Source: Scytalidium lignicola
Taxonomy: Eukaryota; Ascomycota; Leotiomycetes
DNA length: 64,000 bases
Assembly: GCA_002812745.2 (NCBI GenBank)
Contig: NCSJ02000009.1
Location: forward strand, 240,927-304,926
Reading direction: 5' to 3'
The translations under genes and the position numbers were made by a program. This document shows positions 47,596-59,728 of the stretch, piece by piece (within the stretch, counting starts at the first letter, position 1; every line of letters begins with the position of its first letter). Below the pieces are notes generated by a model. That model was not told the origin of the DNA. It did no database searches and saw only the letters and a list, made by a program, of their open reading frames with translations.

Positions 47596-48027
47596 TATTG
47601 GTGGAGGTGAGAGAAATGTTGTTGTCTACTGGGATCTTTCTGGTGGTTCATGTGAGAAGTTACCATTTTCAGGTTCTTTTAGAATTAGAAGACCAAATCA
47701 TTGTCAGGCCACAAGGCATCCAGTTTGACTTGCCCCTCATTCAAGGCATTTTACATTTGGTATATAAATAAATATAGATTATTTTTCTGTTCATGGTATT
47801 TTATTAATTACTAGTATTTAATTTTCTATTTTCTATCGTTGGGCTCCATTTGTTCTCAAATTACCGTGCTGCTCAACTCCACAGCTCGCCATAGTTGCTA
47901 TAAATTATGCCTCAGCCCTCATATTCAAGTAGCTCTAGTCTCTTGTTTTTTTAGCGGGGAAAGAAAAATATNAAAAAATATAAAATGAAGATATTTCTGA
48001 AGATATTATTTTATTCGGTCTCTTAAG
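47596..48027. other. Intergenic region PFD5-GFA gene
   Basis: About 430 bp, AT-rich, with TATAAATAAATATAGATTA-like sequence near 47761-47778 and an N at 47972 before an A run. Presumed promoter of PFD5 and 3' flank of the next gene. Confidence 0.5.
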
Positions 48028-48661
48028 TTACTCGATAAACAAGCCATGTCTCTTATGCCAGCTCTCAATACTATCTTTCCCATAATTTTGACGGATATGC
48101 TTTTTTCCTTCGGGCCATCTTACCCAGTCAGGTTTGCTATTTGCCTTAACACAGACCATCTCATCAGGAACTGGTAATTCTGTGTCGATGGCGGAAGCAA
48201 ATGGATGGATCAGTTCGGGCCAGGTCTCATCCCATAACCACAGCATAGTTGAGCAATTACTGCAAAAATTTCGCTCGGAGATGCATTTTTCTTCCTTAGG
48301 AGTACCTCTATCTTTGATAGCATTATATTTTCTAGGCAATTTTGTTAGCTGGGTTTGTGAGAGGTGAAAAGTAATAAAAGCTGCAAAATGGAACTAAAGG
48401 GTAGTAAGATACTGACTTAATTAGGTCCTTTCCTTTGGTAATATCTAAAGTGCTGGCGATTCCACCGAGATTAACACTTCCGCTGTATCCACCGACTTTC
48501 CGACATATACTACAAGCACATAATTGATAAGGGACCGGTGTGTGGGATTCAAGATTGAATTCAACCCCACCACATTGACAACTTCCTTCAAGTTTCCTGT
48601 TTAAAACGGGTTGATTAGATAGTGCAACTTTAGTCTTTTTGATTAGATCTTACATGGGCAT
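48028..48661 (-). CDS. GFA-domain (CENP-V/glutathione-dependent formaldehyde-activating-like) zinc protein
   Basis: Exons 48661-48654 (8 nt), 48596-48417 and 48331-48028 give 163 residues. The GFA fold's zinc cysteines are all present: GSCQCGGVEF, CACSICRKVGGYSG and FCSNCSTMLWLWDETWPEL. The family is named for a bacterial enzyme that condenses formaldehyde with glutathione, but most fungal members have no proven activity. So the substrate is not claimed. The first coding exon contains only the start codon, one proline codon and two bases; the join gives MPMKLEGSCQCGG. The start codon faces that of COX19, 257 bp away. Confidence 0.87.
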
Positions 48662-48918
48662 CTTTAGATTTTAGTGGAGAAAGAAATCATAAATTTATGT
48701 GAAAAACGTCCCTTGAACAATTAGGAAATCTATGAGTATCAAGCCATTTTAATAGGCTGATAGGTGATTGTCAATCCGAACGTCATATTGCGGGGAAGTT
48801 CGGGGACCACATCGGCAACGGAATTAGCTCCGTGGCTTCGGAGAAAGATTATTCCTTGGCAGGAATCTCCAAAGCTCTGCGAAACCTTCTCTGAATCTTT
48901 GATTACGACAACTACAGA

Positions 48919-49412
48919 ATGAGTCAATTGGGAGGTCCAGGAGGCCGGCAAGCCCTTACGAAGCCTGTACCGTAAGTTGGTAGCTATGAATATAGTATGT
49001 CAACTAATTGCTTGTAGGCCGGAACGTGGCAGCTTTCCACTCGATCACTATGGTACGATTATTTTATAAATAATCTTGCTATGTTTATACCAGCAAACCG
49101 TTAACTGACATCTCCATCTCACAGGGGAATGCAAGGATGTTATGACCAGCTATCTTGCTTGCATTAAGAAAGTCCGAGGAATGAACGATCCGGAGTGCAG
49201 GAATTTGGCGAAGTCATATTTATCTTGCCGGATGGATAGGTTTGTCAACATTCCACATTCTGAAAAGGTTATATATTGATTATTCTGGTAATTAAATCAG
49301 GAACCTTATGGCGAGGGATGAATTTAAGAACTTGGGATTCGACAATGAGAAACCAAATGGCGAAGTAAACCAGGGTGGCACAACGGGGGATGGCAAGGAA
49401 ATCAGATGGTAG
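48919..49412 (+). CDS. COX19: Cytochrome c oxidase assembly factor COX19
   Basis: Small twin-CX9C protein of cytosol and mitochondrial intermembrane space, imported through Mia40 and needed for copper delivery to cytochrome c oxidase. Exons 48919-48971, 49018-49052, 49125-49239 and 49301-49412 give 104 residues. Both CX9C helices are exact: [11 protein letters not shown] and [11 protein letters not shown]. The usual lead [12 protein letters not shown] and the [14 protein letters not shown] block after the second helix are also present. All splice phases agree. Confidence 0.95.
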
Positions 49413-50015
49413 TAGAGAGAATTCGCTGAATGGGAATCTTAGTTGCCTGGTATGGGACTGTACGATATATTGACTGCATGCACGAGTAATGTCGTGCTTA
49501 TGGATCAATGGCTGGAAGATGCCATATTTTCCTTTTTGTCGAGAACACGTTAGGAGTTTTCCCACAAATTTGCTTAGAGAACCTGGGTTCTATGCCACTA
49601 GAGAGTGGGATTTCCCAGCATACCTTCGAAATTAAATCTCTCGTCCGTGGTCTGTATTGAAGCATCTTGGATTTCTCAAGCAAGCAAGCAAGCAAAGCAT
49701 CTCATCTCTATATAACATTCCAAGAAATATATATGAACACATCTGTTTTATATCCCAATAAGGTAACAGCACCTTCACATCGTATCGACGTGGCTGCGAG
49801 ATATCATGCTCGACTAACATCACTTATCATTACGGTGTTTGGTGAGAAGTCGGGTCATTAAAGCTGCTGCACGATGAGATAATAAGCAGTATGCACGGAC
49901 CAACGCGGCTTTACCTCAGCCCTATCGCCAATCCAGATTACCCCCAATCAACAGTAACCAAGATGACCTGCCTCGTTGAACAAGGCTTAAGCCTTCAGAA
50001 AACATATTTAATGAC
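49413..50015. other. Intergenic region COX19-NPR3
   Basis: About 600 bp. Contains a small CAAG repeat (49677-49695) and minus-strand frames without motifs. The last bases include an upstream ATG described separately. Confidence 0.5.
49677..49695. repeat. Tetranucleotide repeat (CAAG)n
   Basis: About four to five CAAG units in non-coding sequence. Confidence 0.8.
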
Positions 50016-50052
50016 ATGTCTTCCTATCCACTGCCGACCAATTCTGGATTGA
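50011..50052 (+). promoter_or_regulatory. Upstream ORF overlapping the NPR3 start
   Basis: An ATG five bases before the NPR3 start codon opens a 13-codon frame in a different register, ending in TGA at 50050-50052, inside the NPR3 coding region. Ribosomes starting there would miss the NPR3 start. Whether the mRNA begins upstream of it cannot be seen. Confidence 0.5.
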
Positions 50053-52238
50053 TTGCTGTTGCTCTTGTAATTAGATCCAAGGATGGCCCTCGATTTGTGT
50101 TCCATTATCCCCCGCGGCCAAATACTGCCGCTTCACAAAGAGAACCGAGATACGGTACTGAACTAGACCAGAGTGAATTAGAAGAGAAACAAGATCTAGA
50201 TGGCTATAGCAGTGACTCAGATCCAGATGATGGCGGATTCCAAATCCACAAGAGCTTAGGGAAGCTTAACTTTGGAGAGAAAAATGGCAAGCGCAAAAGC
50301 CACACCCCCGATCTTCTTGAAGGTGATGATCATTATGATCTACCTAATGGAGAACAGGTCGTTCCATGGGAACACCTGCTTGAGTTTTCCACTCAGGACT
50401 TAGAAAGTATCTTGACACCATCCAGAGACTATCATAAGAGGAAGTTTGAGTTGTCGCTGGATCCGTTCTACTTTATCTCTTATCCAATGCACATCCGTGA
50501 AGATGGCCTTTGGAAGAAAAAGAGGTCAAACAAGAATAAAAAGGCCAGCCAAGGAGATATTAACCCCGGCACTACTCTTCTGGATGAGAGTGTTTCTATA
50601 GAAGCCGAGACAGAGACAGAGCCAGAGCCAGCTAAGCCGGCTACCGGCGATACCACTTCAGAAGACGGAGAGGATCATGGCAGCATGACAATGTTCAATG
50701 TCGTATTTGTCTTAAATGTTCCAAAGGAAGAGGAAGATGGCCGTATTCTTGATATATATGAATATGTCATCAAAAAGTTTAGCAAAGCTTTAAAGCATAC
50801 CCAGGCTCAAAGTAACTATGTGTTGAAAGAATCAGAAATGATACTGGCTATGAAAGAGAAATCTCGTGAAGAGAGTAAGTTTATTCATTTTATAGAAGTT
50901 ATATGTGTACATCCAGAATTCTAATTTCTTACAGGACGTCCGATGTCTTGGCTATGGAATGAGATTCTAGGCCGCTCGACATTAGCCTGTGCAATCCGAG
51001 ACGTCGCAACTGCAATTTCACAAAATAAGATTGCTACCATCCATTTAGCGACAAATCCACCTTTAGACCTCTCATTACAAGTTCCAGTACCTTCCTTTCT
51101 CACAAGTCTGCCAAGCCCAACCGAAAGATCTATGCCCGGGCTCTTACTAACAACTGCAAACCCATTGCTTGATGAGGATGGAAACGAAGATCCAACACAC
51201 CTCAACAAACACTTTGCACTTTTGCTTCTTGATGATCAAGAAAAGATTATTACTGAAATAGAAAAGGACAACACCGAACTATCTGCCCCGCTAGTCCAAT
51301 ATATTAAGCATTCCAAGCCTACATTATCGTTTCAGCAGGTGGCTCAGACAGAGTCGATCATGTTGTCTGATATTCGCGTTCTCGCTCAACACTTAATATA
51401 CTGGCGCAGAGCTATAGCGATACCACCTCTTCATGCCCGCGATACATATATTGTCTCGTCAAACTGTGATAGTCGAAAACTCCCTTCCGCAAGTGTTGCT
51501 TGGACCAAGGCGTTCCCACTTGCTCCAGCTCTCCCTACATTCCTCGCCAGTCTCTCGGCCGCACCACGGCCCTACAAGTCTTTCTCACCTAGCAAGGACC
51601 ATCGCGCAACGTACATGGACATGCTTTCCTGGCTCATTCGCGGTGGCTGGGTAACTCAGCTCAAAACGTTTGCTTGGGTATTAGTTTGGCCGGAGATAAT
51701 CTACGAAGTGGATTACTCACTAAGACTTGAACGACTCTCAGCCAGTAAGAGTCCTTCCAGAGTAAGTAAATCGACATCTACGGAATCAACAGATGAATCC
51801 GGAGTGGATAGGATGTCAGATAAAGATCCATCCGCGCCATTGTCAGTAGAACAAGCGGCAGAACGTGCAAGACTGCAACGCCTTGCTGCGAAAGCCTCCG
51901 CAGAAGCCGCTGCCGACGCCAAAGAATTTGCCAAGAGACCTCTCCCTACAGCTACGGACCATCCTTCATCCAACAATGCACCACATCTCCAAGGCATGCA
52001 TCCACATATTATCACGGATCCCCACAAAGTCAACCATGATGACTCGTTGTATATAGCTGCCATTGGCAAACGGTTCACGGATCCCAAAGTGAAAGAAGCG
52101 TGGGGGAAGTTCGTCAAGTATTTTAATGGCAAAGAGGCGTTGGAAAATATTGGTCTCAGAGAGGGAATGAAGAGAAAAGAGACTTGGGGTATTTTGATGC
52201 AATTCCAGGAACACTTGTTAGTGACGAAGCACTGGTGA
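50016..52238 (+). CDS. NPR3: NPR3, GATOR1/SEACIT subunit
   Basis: Subunit of the GATOR1 (SEACIT) complex that restrains TORC1 at the vacuole when amino acids are scarce; NPRL3 in animals. Exons 50016-50874 and 50935-52238 around a 60-nt intron give 720 residues. The N-terminal longin-like part starts LIAVALVIRSKDGPRFVFHYPPRP. An acidic loop follows. VPWEHLLEFSTQDLESILTPSR and KFELSLDPFYFISYPMHIREDG are highly typical, as is FNVVFVLNVP. The second exon has MSWLWNEILGRSTLACAIRDV and the C-terminal helix-turn-helix region (MDMLSWLIRGGWVTQLKTFAWVLVWPEI), and ends with the KEAWGKFVKYFNGKEALENI block. Possible translational control by an overlapping uORF is noted separately. Confidence 0.95.
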
Positions 52239-53595
52239 TAGTTTTTTATTCTTTTATTCTTTTCAAATAAATAAATGTTCTGTATACGTAGAGGTAAGGC
52301 TCGNAAAAAAATAGATAATTCATGTAGCGTGTTCTTTCTAATGCCCTTTGATGAATCAAGCCGGGGTTTTATGTCTACATCTACATGTGGATATATGATT
52401 ATTTCAATAGACAAGGCAGAGACCAAGTTGAAAGACGCTGCTAATAATTCAAAAACCAGTCATATTAATGGGCCCCTTTTTTATTGTAATGTCATAACTA
52501 CCGCCTACAATTAATCCAGCAAGTACTTCCCAAAGGACTTGAAGGAAAAAAAGGTTCCCATGATCCCCAAAGTGAGCAGGGTGGTATTCCAAGAGCTCGT
52601 CCGTCCGTCCATCCATCCATCCACCCATTCGTCCGTCCATCATGTTAAAACCTACAGCCTACTACTAAAGTTACAAAAGCGTGATACCGAAACCAACACC
52701 AGAAATATAAATATATATTACATCACAAGAGCAACATACCTTAGACTTGAAAGCCTGCTGCACCCGAAATCACCCGGGCTTTTATCCATTCTTCTCTTTG
52801 AATTCTTTTCTTTTATTCACGAACCACAAGCGAATAGGTACTTGTCACAGGTAGTTGCATGCTGTAAAAAAGGTTTTGCCACGGTACAAAACAGCAAAGT
52901 TTTGTTGGNTTTTTTTTNCTTCTATCTGACGAGAGAACACCGATTCCAACCGATTTTTGTGTGTCAAGTAAGCACGGCTATTGCTGTGAAAAAAAGTTTC
53001 ATGNCAAAAAAAAAGACAAAAGCCCACAAAGNTTTTTTTCGGTAGTAAAAAAAAAGCTTTCCCAGCATATGCAGTTTTGTAGACCGTTAACTGTGCAAAG
53101 ATGATCAACGGCTTACTGGACTTTTGGATAGAGAACGAAGATTCAAGGCTATGCCAGAATACAAATATGTGACAGAAAAAGAAAACCCAGTGTGTTTGAG
53201 CTCTGCACAGCAGGAGATCAGACATTGCTGATTTTGTAGTGCGTGATCTCCCGTCTATACAAGCCCCTATTAACGCCAAGAACCACAGGATAAAACTCAT
53301 AAACAAGGTCAAGGTGAAGCGTAAGCGTAATAAAGTCGTAGAATGCTTCGCCTCGGTAGGTGGTAAGCAAAGAACCTAATTGCGCAATCACCAAATAGAG
53401 ACGGTTAGTCCATCCGAAGAAGCTGCCAAGAGTCAATCGTCNAAAAAAAAGAAAAGCCATGAACCGGGGGCAGGAATGTAGCCAAGCTATAGATCATGCT
53501 TGCAACTAAAACCAAGACGCGAGATCGCACATATAACCATGGCGAATCAGCATAGCCCGAAACCCAGAAAAAATATACCGAAAGCATCAGCGACC
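52239..53595. other. Convergent intergenic region, homopolymer- and N-rich
   Basis: About 1.36 kb between the NPR3 and LARP1 stops. It contains six N bases (52304, 52909, 52918, 53004, 53032, 53442) beside A or T runs, and a TCCG/TCCA tetranucleotide tract at 52598-52640. Open frames here pass through N and low-complexity sequence and are not called genes. Confidence 0.6.
52598..52640. repeat. Tetranucleotide tract (TCCG/TCCA)n
   Basis: Interrupted array of TCCG and TCCA units, about ten in all, in non-coding sequence. Confidence 0.8.
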
Positions 53596-56500
53596 TCACC
53601 GCTCAAGTTCGGCCTTCAACTTCGCGTCAACAAGATTATCGATCTTCTTCCGGCTCTTCATATCAAGGGCACCATTTCTCCAGGCCGCTCGAAGCTTGGC
53701 AAAGCCTGGTCGTTCAGAACTCGATTCTTCGCCTTTAACAAGCTCTACATAGTGTCGAGCAAGGGTTTCAGGGATAGTCTTCTTTTTGCTATTCAAGATT
53801 TCATCGTAGTAGGTAATAAGATTTTCCATCCCAACAGATTTCTTTTGCACAGCATCCTCGAAAGCATATTTGCGAAACTCAGAATACATCTTTGGGTTGA
53901 AGTTTCTGCAAAGGAAGTGGGCCCAGAATTCATATAGCAGTTTCATATCCGGATGAGTCTCGTCTGGGCCAGAGACCTCTCTGTGCTTTAGGGCTCGAGC
54001 ACGAACCGCGGTGTACGATTCCTCAGTGTTGTGCTCAGAGACAAGGGCTTGTTGTTTCTGGCCTTTCACCCACATTACTGGAGGTGCATTTCCTCCCTCG
54101 GCCTTTTTAGATTGCTCAGGAGAGCTATAAGCACAAATTGTTAGACTCTGTAAAACCCAACTTGTGTATAAAAGGTTAACTCACTGTTCAGTCGAATGGG
54201 AGCCATTGGTCAAAGGCCGGCCTTGTCGAAGTTCATCACTCATCCCTTCAGCGATACTTCTCCCATCAATGGAGCCATTAGAAAACGTACGCGCGGATGC
54301 ATTATGATATGGCACCTGCTTTGTATCACTGCTGACCTTTGCGGAAGCAAAGACGAGAGTTAAATTATCAACCTCTTCATCAGTGAATGTTGTTTCAGCT
54401 TCCAGTGGATCGGGAAAACCATTGGACTGTTGATAACCGGGAGCAAAGTCTGGAACTGCTGCGGATAGCGGGGTATCAATTGAGTAGGCATGACCATTAG
54501 TTGTGGCCACAGGAGCGACTGCCAGACCGTTGCTGTAGGGTCGGAAGCTTGCCTCGGTGCCGTTTGGCGAGAATGCTTGTGGAGACATTAAGTGCTGTCC
54601 TGGTAGAATTATTTGACCCATCGACTGAGACCTCTGGGAAGGTTGACGGAAGTGTTGAGTCGGACCAGCATTCCTGACAGACTCATCCCTATCTTCCATT
54701 GCCAATACCCATTTCTCCCATCCCTCTTGTCGTCGTAGACGGTCAATGCCATCGTCACCCTTGATGATGTCAATTAATTCAGACTCTTGGCAAGCGAAAC
54801 GCAATAGCTCAAAGTCTTGAGTAAGAGCCTGTATACGCTTGAATCCAGCAATAAAGCTCAGGAACACAAATCCTTGGGAATCCATATGTTTCCTCAAGTA
54901 AACGTCCTTGCAGAGGTTGTCTATCGAGAAGTAATACTCGAGCTGCATGGTTACCATGGCAAGCACAGAGTACTGATCAATATAAGGATTGTATGGCATT
55001 GCACTCATGTGAGGCATTGGTTGATAGTCGAATACGGGACCTGAGGTCTGGATCGGGGCCATCTGCTGCGCACCTGCATTACCATTAGGAGGGAATCTCG
55101 AATACATCGAGCCATTAGGAATTGATTGTGATCGAGAAGAGCCACCACGGCCGCCCCGTGAAGCGCCTTGGGTGAAGTTATTTTGGAACGGTGGTTGCTG
55201 AAGAGGAGGACTGTATGGACCAGAGTTCTGTCTTGGTTGGTATGTGCCTCCAGGCTGACCTCCATGCCCATTAGTGAAGTTGTGTTGAGGATGCTGGCTA
55301 TTCGCCGCAAAGTTGTTGTGGCCCCCGCGTCCACGGAAGTTTCCACGACCACGATCTGGCCGGCCATCAGCTCTATCACGATTCTGATGGCCGCCATCTT
55401 TTGCGAAATTCGAACCGTCTCTGAACTGCTCAGATCCTCTGAGATTTGGTTCACTACGTCGATCGGCAGACGATCTAGGATGAGGATGACCTTCACCATT
55501 GACAGTTTGCGCTGACTCAAGCTTGAGACCTTTGAGGTTCTCGGAACGAGAGGCATCTTGATGGTCGTCGCTTGCATTTTCAGCTTGTACAACCGTTGAC
55601 GGATTTTGATTTTCGTTGGAGTTTGCATCTCCTCTAGTTGTGGGTGCCGGCCCCGATCTCTGCCCATTCGGTGCTGCCACTAAGGGCTTACGCTGGTCGC
55701 GTGCTCCATGTGGACCATTGCTAGAAGGTCGCTTTGAAGAAGAAGAGTTTGGAGGAAGAGAAGTAGCTCGACCGTTTGTAGCAGCATCTCTACCACGCTC
55801 TTTGGACTCTGTGGCACCGGAAGCATTGTTTCCTTTTTCTCCAACAACCCCGCCATTAGCCGCGTGACCGCCACGACCATTGGAGTCACGACCTCCACGG
55901 CCACCACCTCGTCCTCTGCCGCCTCTGGGTGGTAGGGGAGTGTTGAAGGTAACTGTTGGGATATAGGGAACAGGAACCCACTTCTCCTTCGGACGTGGTT
56001 TGTTTGAAGTATTATCATTATTCTCCTTGTCCTTTTCTTCCTTTTCGGACTTCTCCTGCACCTTGCGCTTGCCCTCCTCCAAGGCAATCTCCGGCGTTGG
56101 CCAAGATATAGCATCTTCAACTGGCGGCGGCAATTGAATGGTTTTCTCATCTTTGTCGGCCACTCTGCTACCTCGAGGAGGTCTCTTGGCAGATGGTTCA
56201 TCCTTTCCTCTGCTCATACCATCAGTGCCTTTCTTTTGTGACTTGACCGCATTCGACGCATCTCTTGGTCCGCCGTTTAATACTGAGCCCTGAATCTTAT
56301 CTGCTTCATCCAAGAGCTTGCCACTTTTTCTCTTCAGAGCGTGTCCTGCAACTGCATCTCCTGCGTCCGAAGGTTGACTCGAATCAATTGCCGGTGCAAC
56401 CCTGACCTTGGCGGCTTGAGCCTCTTGACGTTGTTGCCAAATGTTCACTGCTGGTGGAGCAGCTGCAACGTACACCTTTGGCTCCTCAACTTTCTCCTTT

Positions 56501-57021
56501 TCTGGTTCCTTCTCGGAATTCTTTCCCTTCTTTCCCTTTCTGCCTCCCTTTCTACCATCACTAGCTTCCGAATGTTTATCCATTCCACCGGATGTTTGGG
56601 TCGATTTATCCCATACACTTTCAGTTGCCGTATAGTTTGCTAATGTAAGGCTGTCCTCCTTTGGGATCGTGGACGTGGAAGCTGAGCCGACACTGGGCGA
56701 AGTGGGTGTAGAATGCAGATTTGCGGCCGTTAGTCTCGTCTCGGACGATTCTATTTTTGTGGCAGAAACATATCCACCCTTGCCAACATCGTGAGTTCCA
56801 TTTGTACTGTGATCTGTCACTTCGCTTGTAGACCCATTTACCGAGACCGCTGCGGAGCCTGTATCTTTAGCCGGTGTATTCGTGCCAGAGGATGTCTGAC
56901 TTGATTGGACGGTGGCATTCGTATTCGAAGCTGCGCGCCCTTTCGCGGCTTGTGCGTATGAAAAGGTGGTTTGAGTTGAAGAAGAAGCCTCACCGGGCAA
57001 GCGGGAGGTCGAGGTACTCAT
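53596..57021 (-). CDS. La-related protein of LARP1 type with DM15-like region
   Basis: RNA-binding protein expected to act on mRNA translation or stability in the cytoplasm. Exons 57021-54185 and 54124-53596 around a 60-nt intron give 1121 residues. A long Ser/Thr/Asn-rich disordered N-terminus includes FSYAQAAKG, followed by RGG-rich segments (PPRGGRGRGGGRGG; DRGRGNFRGRGGH). The La motif is at about 680-765 (QLEYYFSIDNLCKDVYLRKH, GFVFLSFIAGFKRI). After the splice join, residues about 1009-1056 read LYEFWAHFLCRNFNPKMYSE, FRKYAFEDAVQKKSVGMENL, ITYYDEIL, closely matching the cap-binding DM15 repeats of animal LARP1. Yeast Sro9 and Slf1 have the La motif but no DM15. So this is a LARP1-type protein; target mRNAs are unknown. 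Confidence 0.9.
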
Positions 57022-58535
57022 CTTTGAAGCTGTAGCAAATCAATACCGCTATAGCAATCGAAGTGATTTGACAGGAAAAGATCCCTACTATCCCTACACA
57101 GGACACTTAAGGGATCCTTCTGCCACTTAACGTCCGGAGAGGTATACTCAACCTCCCCGCACAGCTACCACGCAGTGCAGACCAGAAAGCAGCGTCTTCT
57201 CAAGCCGTGAAACGTGTCAGATCGCGACGACTTGTTGTAGGTTAGACGATTGAAGATGGTTCTGTTTGACCAGTTGCACAACCGCGCAGCTTCTCGATCA
57301 GTAACGGAGACCTGAAGAATCCAACTACACGAGACCTCAAAAAAAGACAAACGGGGTATAATAGAATCGATGATCGGTTTCGGATAACAAGGAAGAGGAG
57401 TTCTTGGTCGAAGCTTCTCAGCTAGCTAGCTAGATACGTAAGTATGTAGCTATCGAGACGGGAGTGATCTGTTCGATGGAACAAGGGTTGTGAAGAATCG
57501 ACGTAAGAAGGTGGTTGTGGTGGTGGTGGAGGTGGCGGGCTAAAAGATGCGAGACCTGCAGAATGGAAATGAACATCAGCCGGATGAAGCTTGCAGCAGT
57601 GGAACGTGTTTGTTGTTAATTCCTTTGGGTAGGCAAACAGAGAGCGTTGCAAAGCCCAAACAAGAAAACAGAAAAGAAAAATGCCTCCGTCTTCACAGCC
57701 GTGATATGAAAAGTTGCAACTTCGCGCGAATATAAACCGGTAAAAAGAGGTGCAAAATGGGATGATGATACGATCGAAGACGACTGACCTTTCGGAAATT
57801 GGTGAATCGGTGGAGCAGGGACAGAGATAGAGATCGACGTTGGAAAGTATTGCCACGGGTTTGTTGCAGGATCTCCGCAGCTTTACGATGCTTCGAAGCG
57901 CTTCGTGTTTTTTTGGGGGTCGTAAAGGTTAAAGCTGTCCCACGGGAAGAGCCCGTAATTTTTTTTTCCTGGCGGAGGGAACACGGAAATCCTGGGATGA
58001 CCCAACCGCCCCAGAACAAAGAAAAATTCAAGAAAATCGGGAAATCGGGAATGAAGAAATCAGAAGTAAAGACCGTCGACTTCGGATGGGGATTCCCAAG
58101 ACGTCGAGGGGAAAAGGGGAGGAGGGAGTCAAGCCGGTATCGACGTTTTGGAAGAAAGGTGAAGGGAATGGGAAAGTCGTAGGGCTAGTTTTGGCCTTGG
58201 AGAGGAATTATTTGCTTCTGTGGTCTGCACGAATTAGCGGTTCGAAAATTTGGGTAGAGCCTCTGGCTTTCTCGGCAACCCAAGCGCACCCACTTTAGGA
58301 GGGAGGAGGAAGAGGAAGAGGAGGAGTAGGAGATGTGTATTGTACCGTCGCCCAACCAAAAGGCTAGCTTTACTTTCTTACTTCCTTTCTTTTTTTTTCT
58401 TTTTCCGGCAATGGAAAGATTGGAATCATAGAGCAGAGGAAAACCAGTGACTATCTAGTTGGGCTGTTGTTCTGGGGCTGCCGTCCAGTGTTGGCTCTGC
58501 CAGGCAACGACCGAAGCTGATGTCTGCGGCTGTAC

Positions 58536-58581
58536 TGTATGTATGTATGTATGTATGTGTGTATGTATGTAGTATGTATGG
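58536..58581. repeat. Tetranucleotide microsatellite (GTAT)n
   Basis: About ten GTAT units with two interruptions. Confidence 0.9.
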
Positions 58582-59237
58582 TACTGTTACTTGGATGTAC
58601 TGGATGTATTTCTTCCTGCGGGATTTGACAAATCATACGGACACGATCAGAAAGAGAGAGAGAAAAGAAAGAGGTGCTGGACCCTCTCTTCGTTTGGCAC
58701 CCAACACACCTAATTGCCTCTACCTCTCTCTTGTCCTGCCTGTTCAGTCCTGCCGGATCCGAGGTCCATTATTCCCAATCAAATCCGGACATTCCATATT
58801 CCTCCCAACAACAGCACAAACTCGTAAGAGTCACCAACAAGTGGCCATAACAACCGCGGGAAAGCAATTCCTCCGCTAAAGAGTACTACTTTAAACATAT
58901 TATTATTAGCAAAAGAATTGGAGCCATTCGTCTGTGCTTTTTACAGCAAAGTCATTAAAATCCCGGGGGCAGTCCGTAAATTCCCGTAGTAAAATCAAAA
59001 TAATTTGCAGAGTCTTCATTGTTTTCTCTCTCTCATTCTTTCTAATAAATAATGTATTCACTCTCTTTCCTAGATGGGAGGTGGAAAGCTCCCTCATAGT
59101 TATATCCACACACAATAGTTGCGCCGTGCCGTGATCCCGCACCTACATATAACACACACACACTATACTGTACTGTACATTACGGGTACGGCACTAATAA
59201 TAGCAAGGGAATTTCTTCTTCCTTCTATTTTCCCCCC

Positions 59238-59261
59238 CTCTTCTTCTTCTTCTTCTTCTTC
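59238..59261. repeat. Trinucleotide microsatellite (CTT)n
   Basis: About eight CTT units, following a run of seven C. Confidence 0.9.
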
Positions 59262-59703
59262 GCGGGCTTATTATTGTCTGCAGTGAGATTCGATTCCAAT
59301 GCTGCATTGGTGCATTGGCGCATTAATACGGTACTGTACGGATTACGGACTGTACGGGCTATACGGCACTGGACGGTACCCAGCAATAACGTCCGTAGTC
59401 GCGTGATTTGGGGCAGGGAAGATGGAGTAATTTTAGCCCAATGGAAAATGCTCGTCCGCCCTGTAAATGGGGCAATTTTTTTTTTCCTGCGCGCGGCCCC
59501 CCCGCTCGTCCGCGCAGAATCTCTCTCTTTTTTCCCCTCCATCGAACCAAGGAGATAAAATGCAAAAGACTGACTCGCGATCGTGTGCGCGGCTACGGCT
59601 ACGTGGTTGACTTAAGTAAGGTACCCGTTCCAATTTACTAGGTTGTAGCCCTGATGTGATTGCCACTAGGAAATAATTTAAAAAAGACATTTGAGAAAGA
59701 AAA

Positions 59704-59728
59704 ACACACACACACACACACACACACA
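59704..59728. repeat. Dinucleotide microsatellite (CA)n
   Basis: About twelve uninterrupted CA units, followed by a GA-rich stretch to about 59751. Confidence 0.92.

Noticed and set aside
52539..53312. Frames of 150-168 codons on both strands
   Set aside because: They run through N bases and homopolymers in the convergent intergenic region and show no family resemblance.
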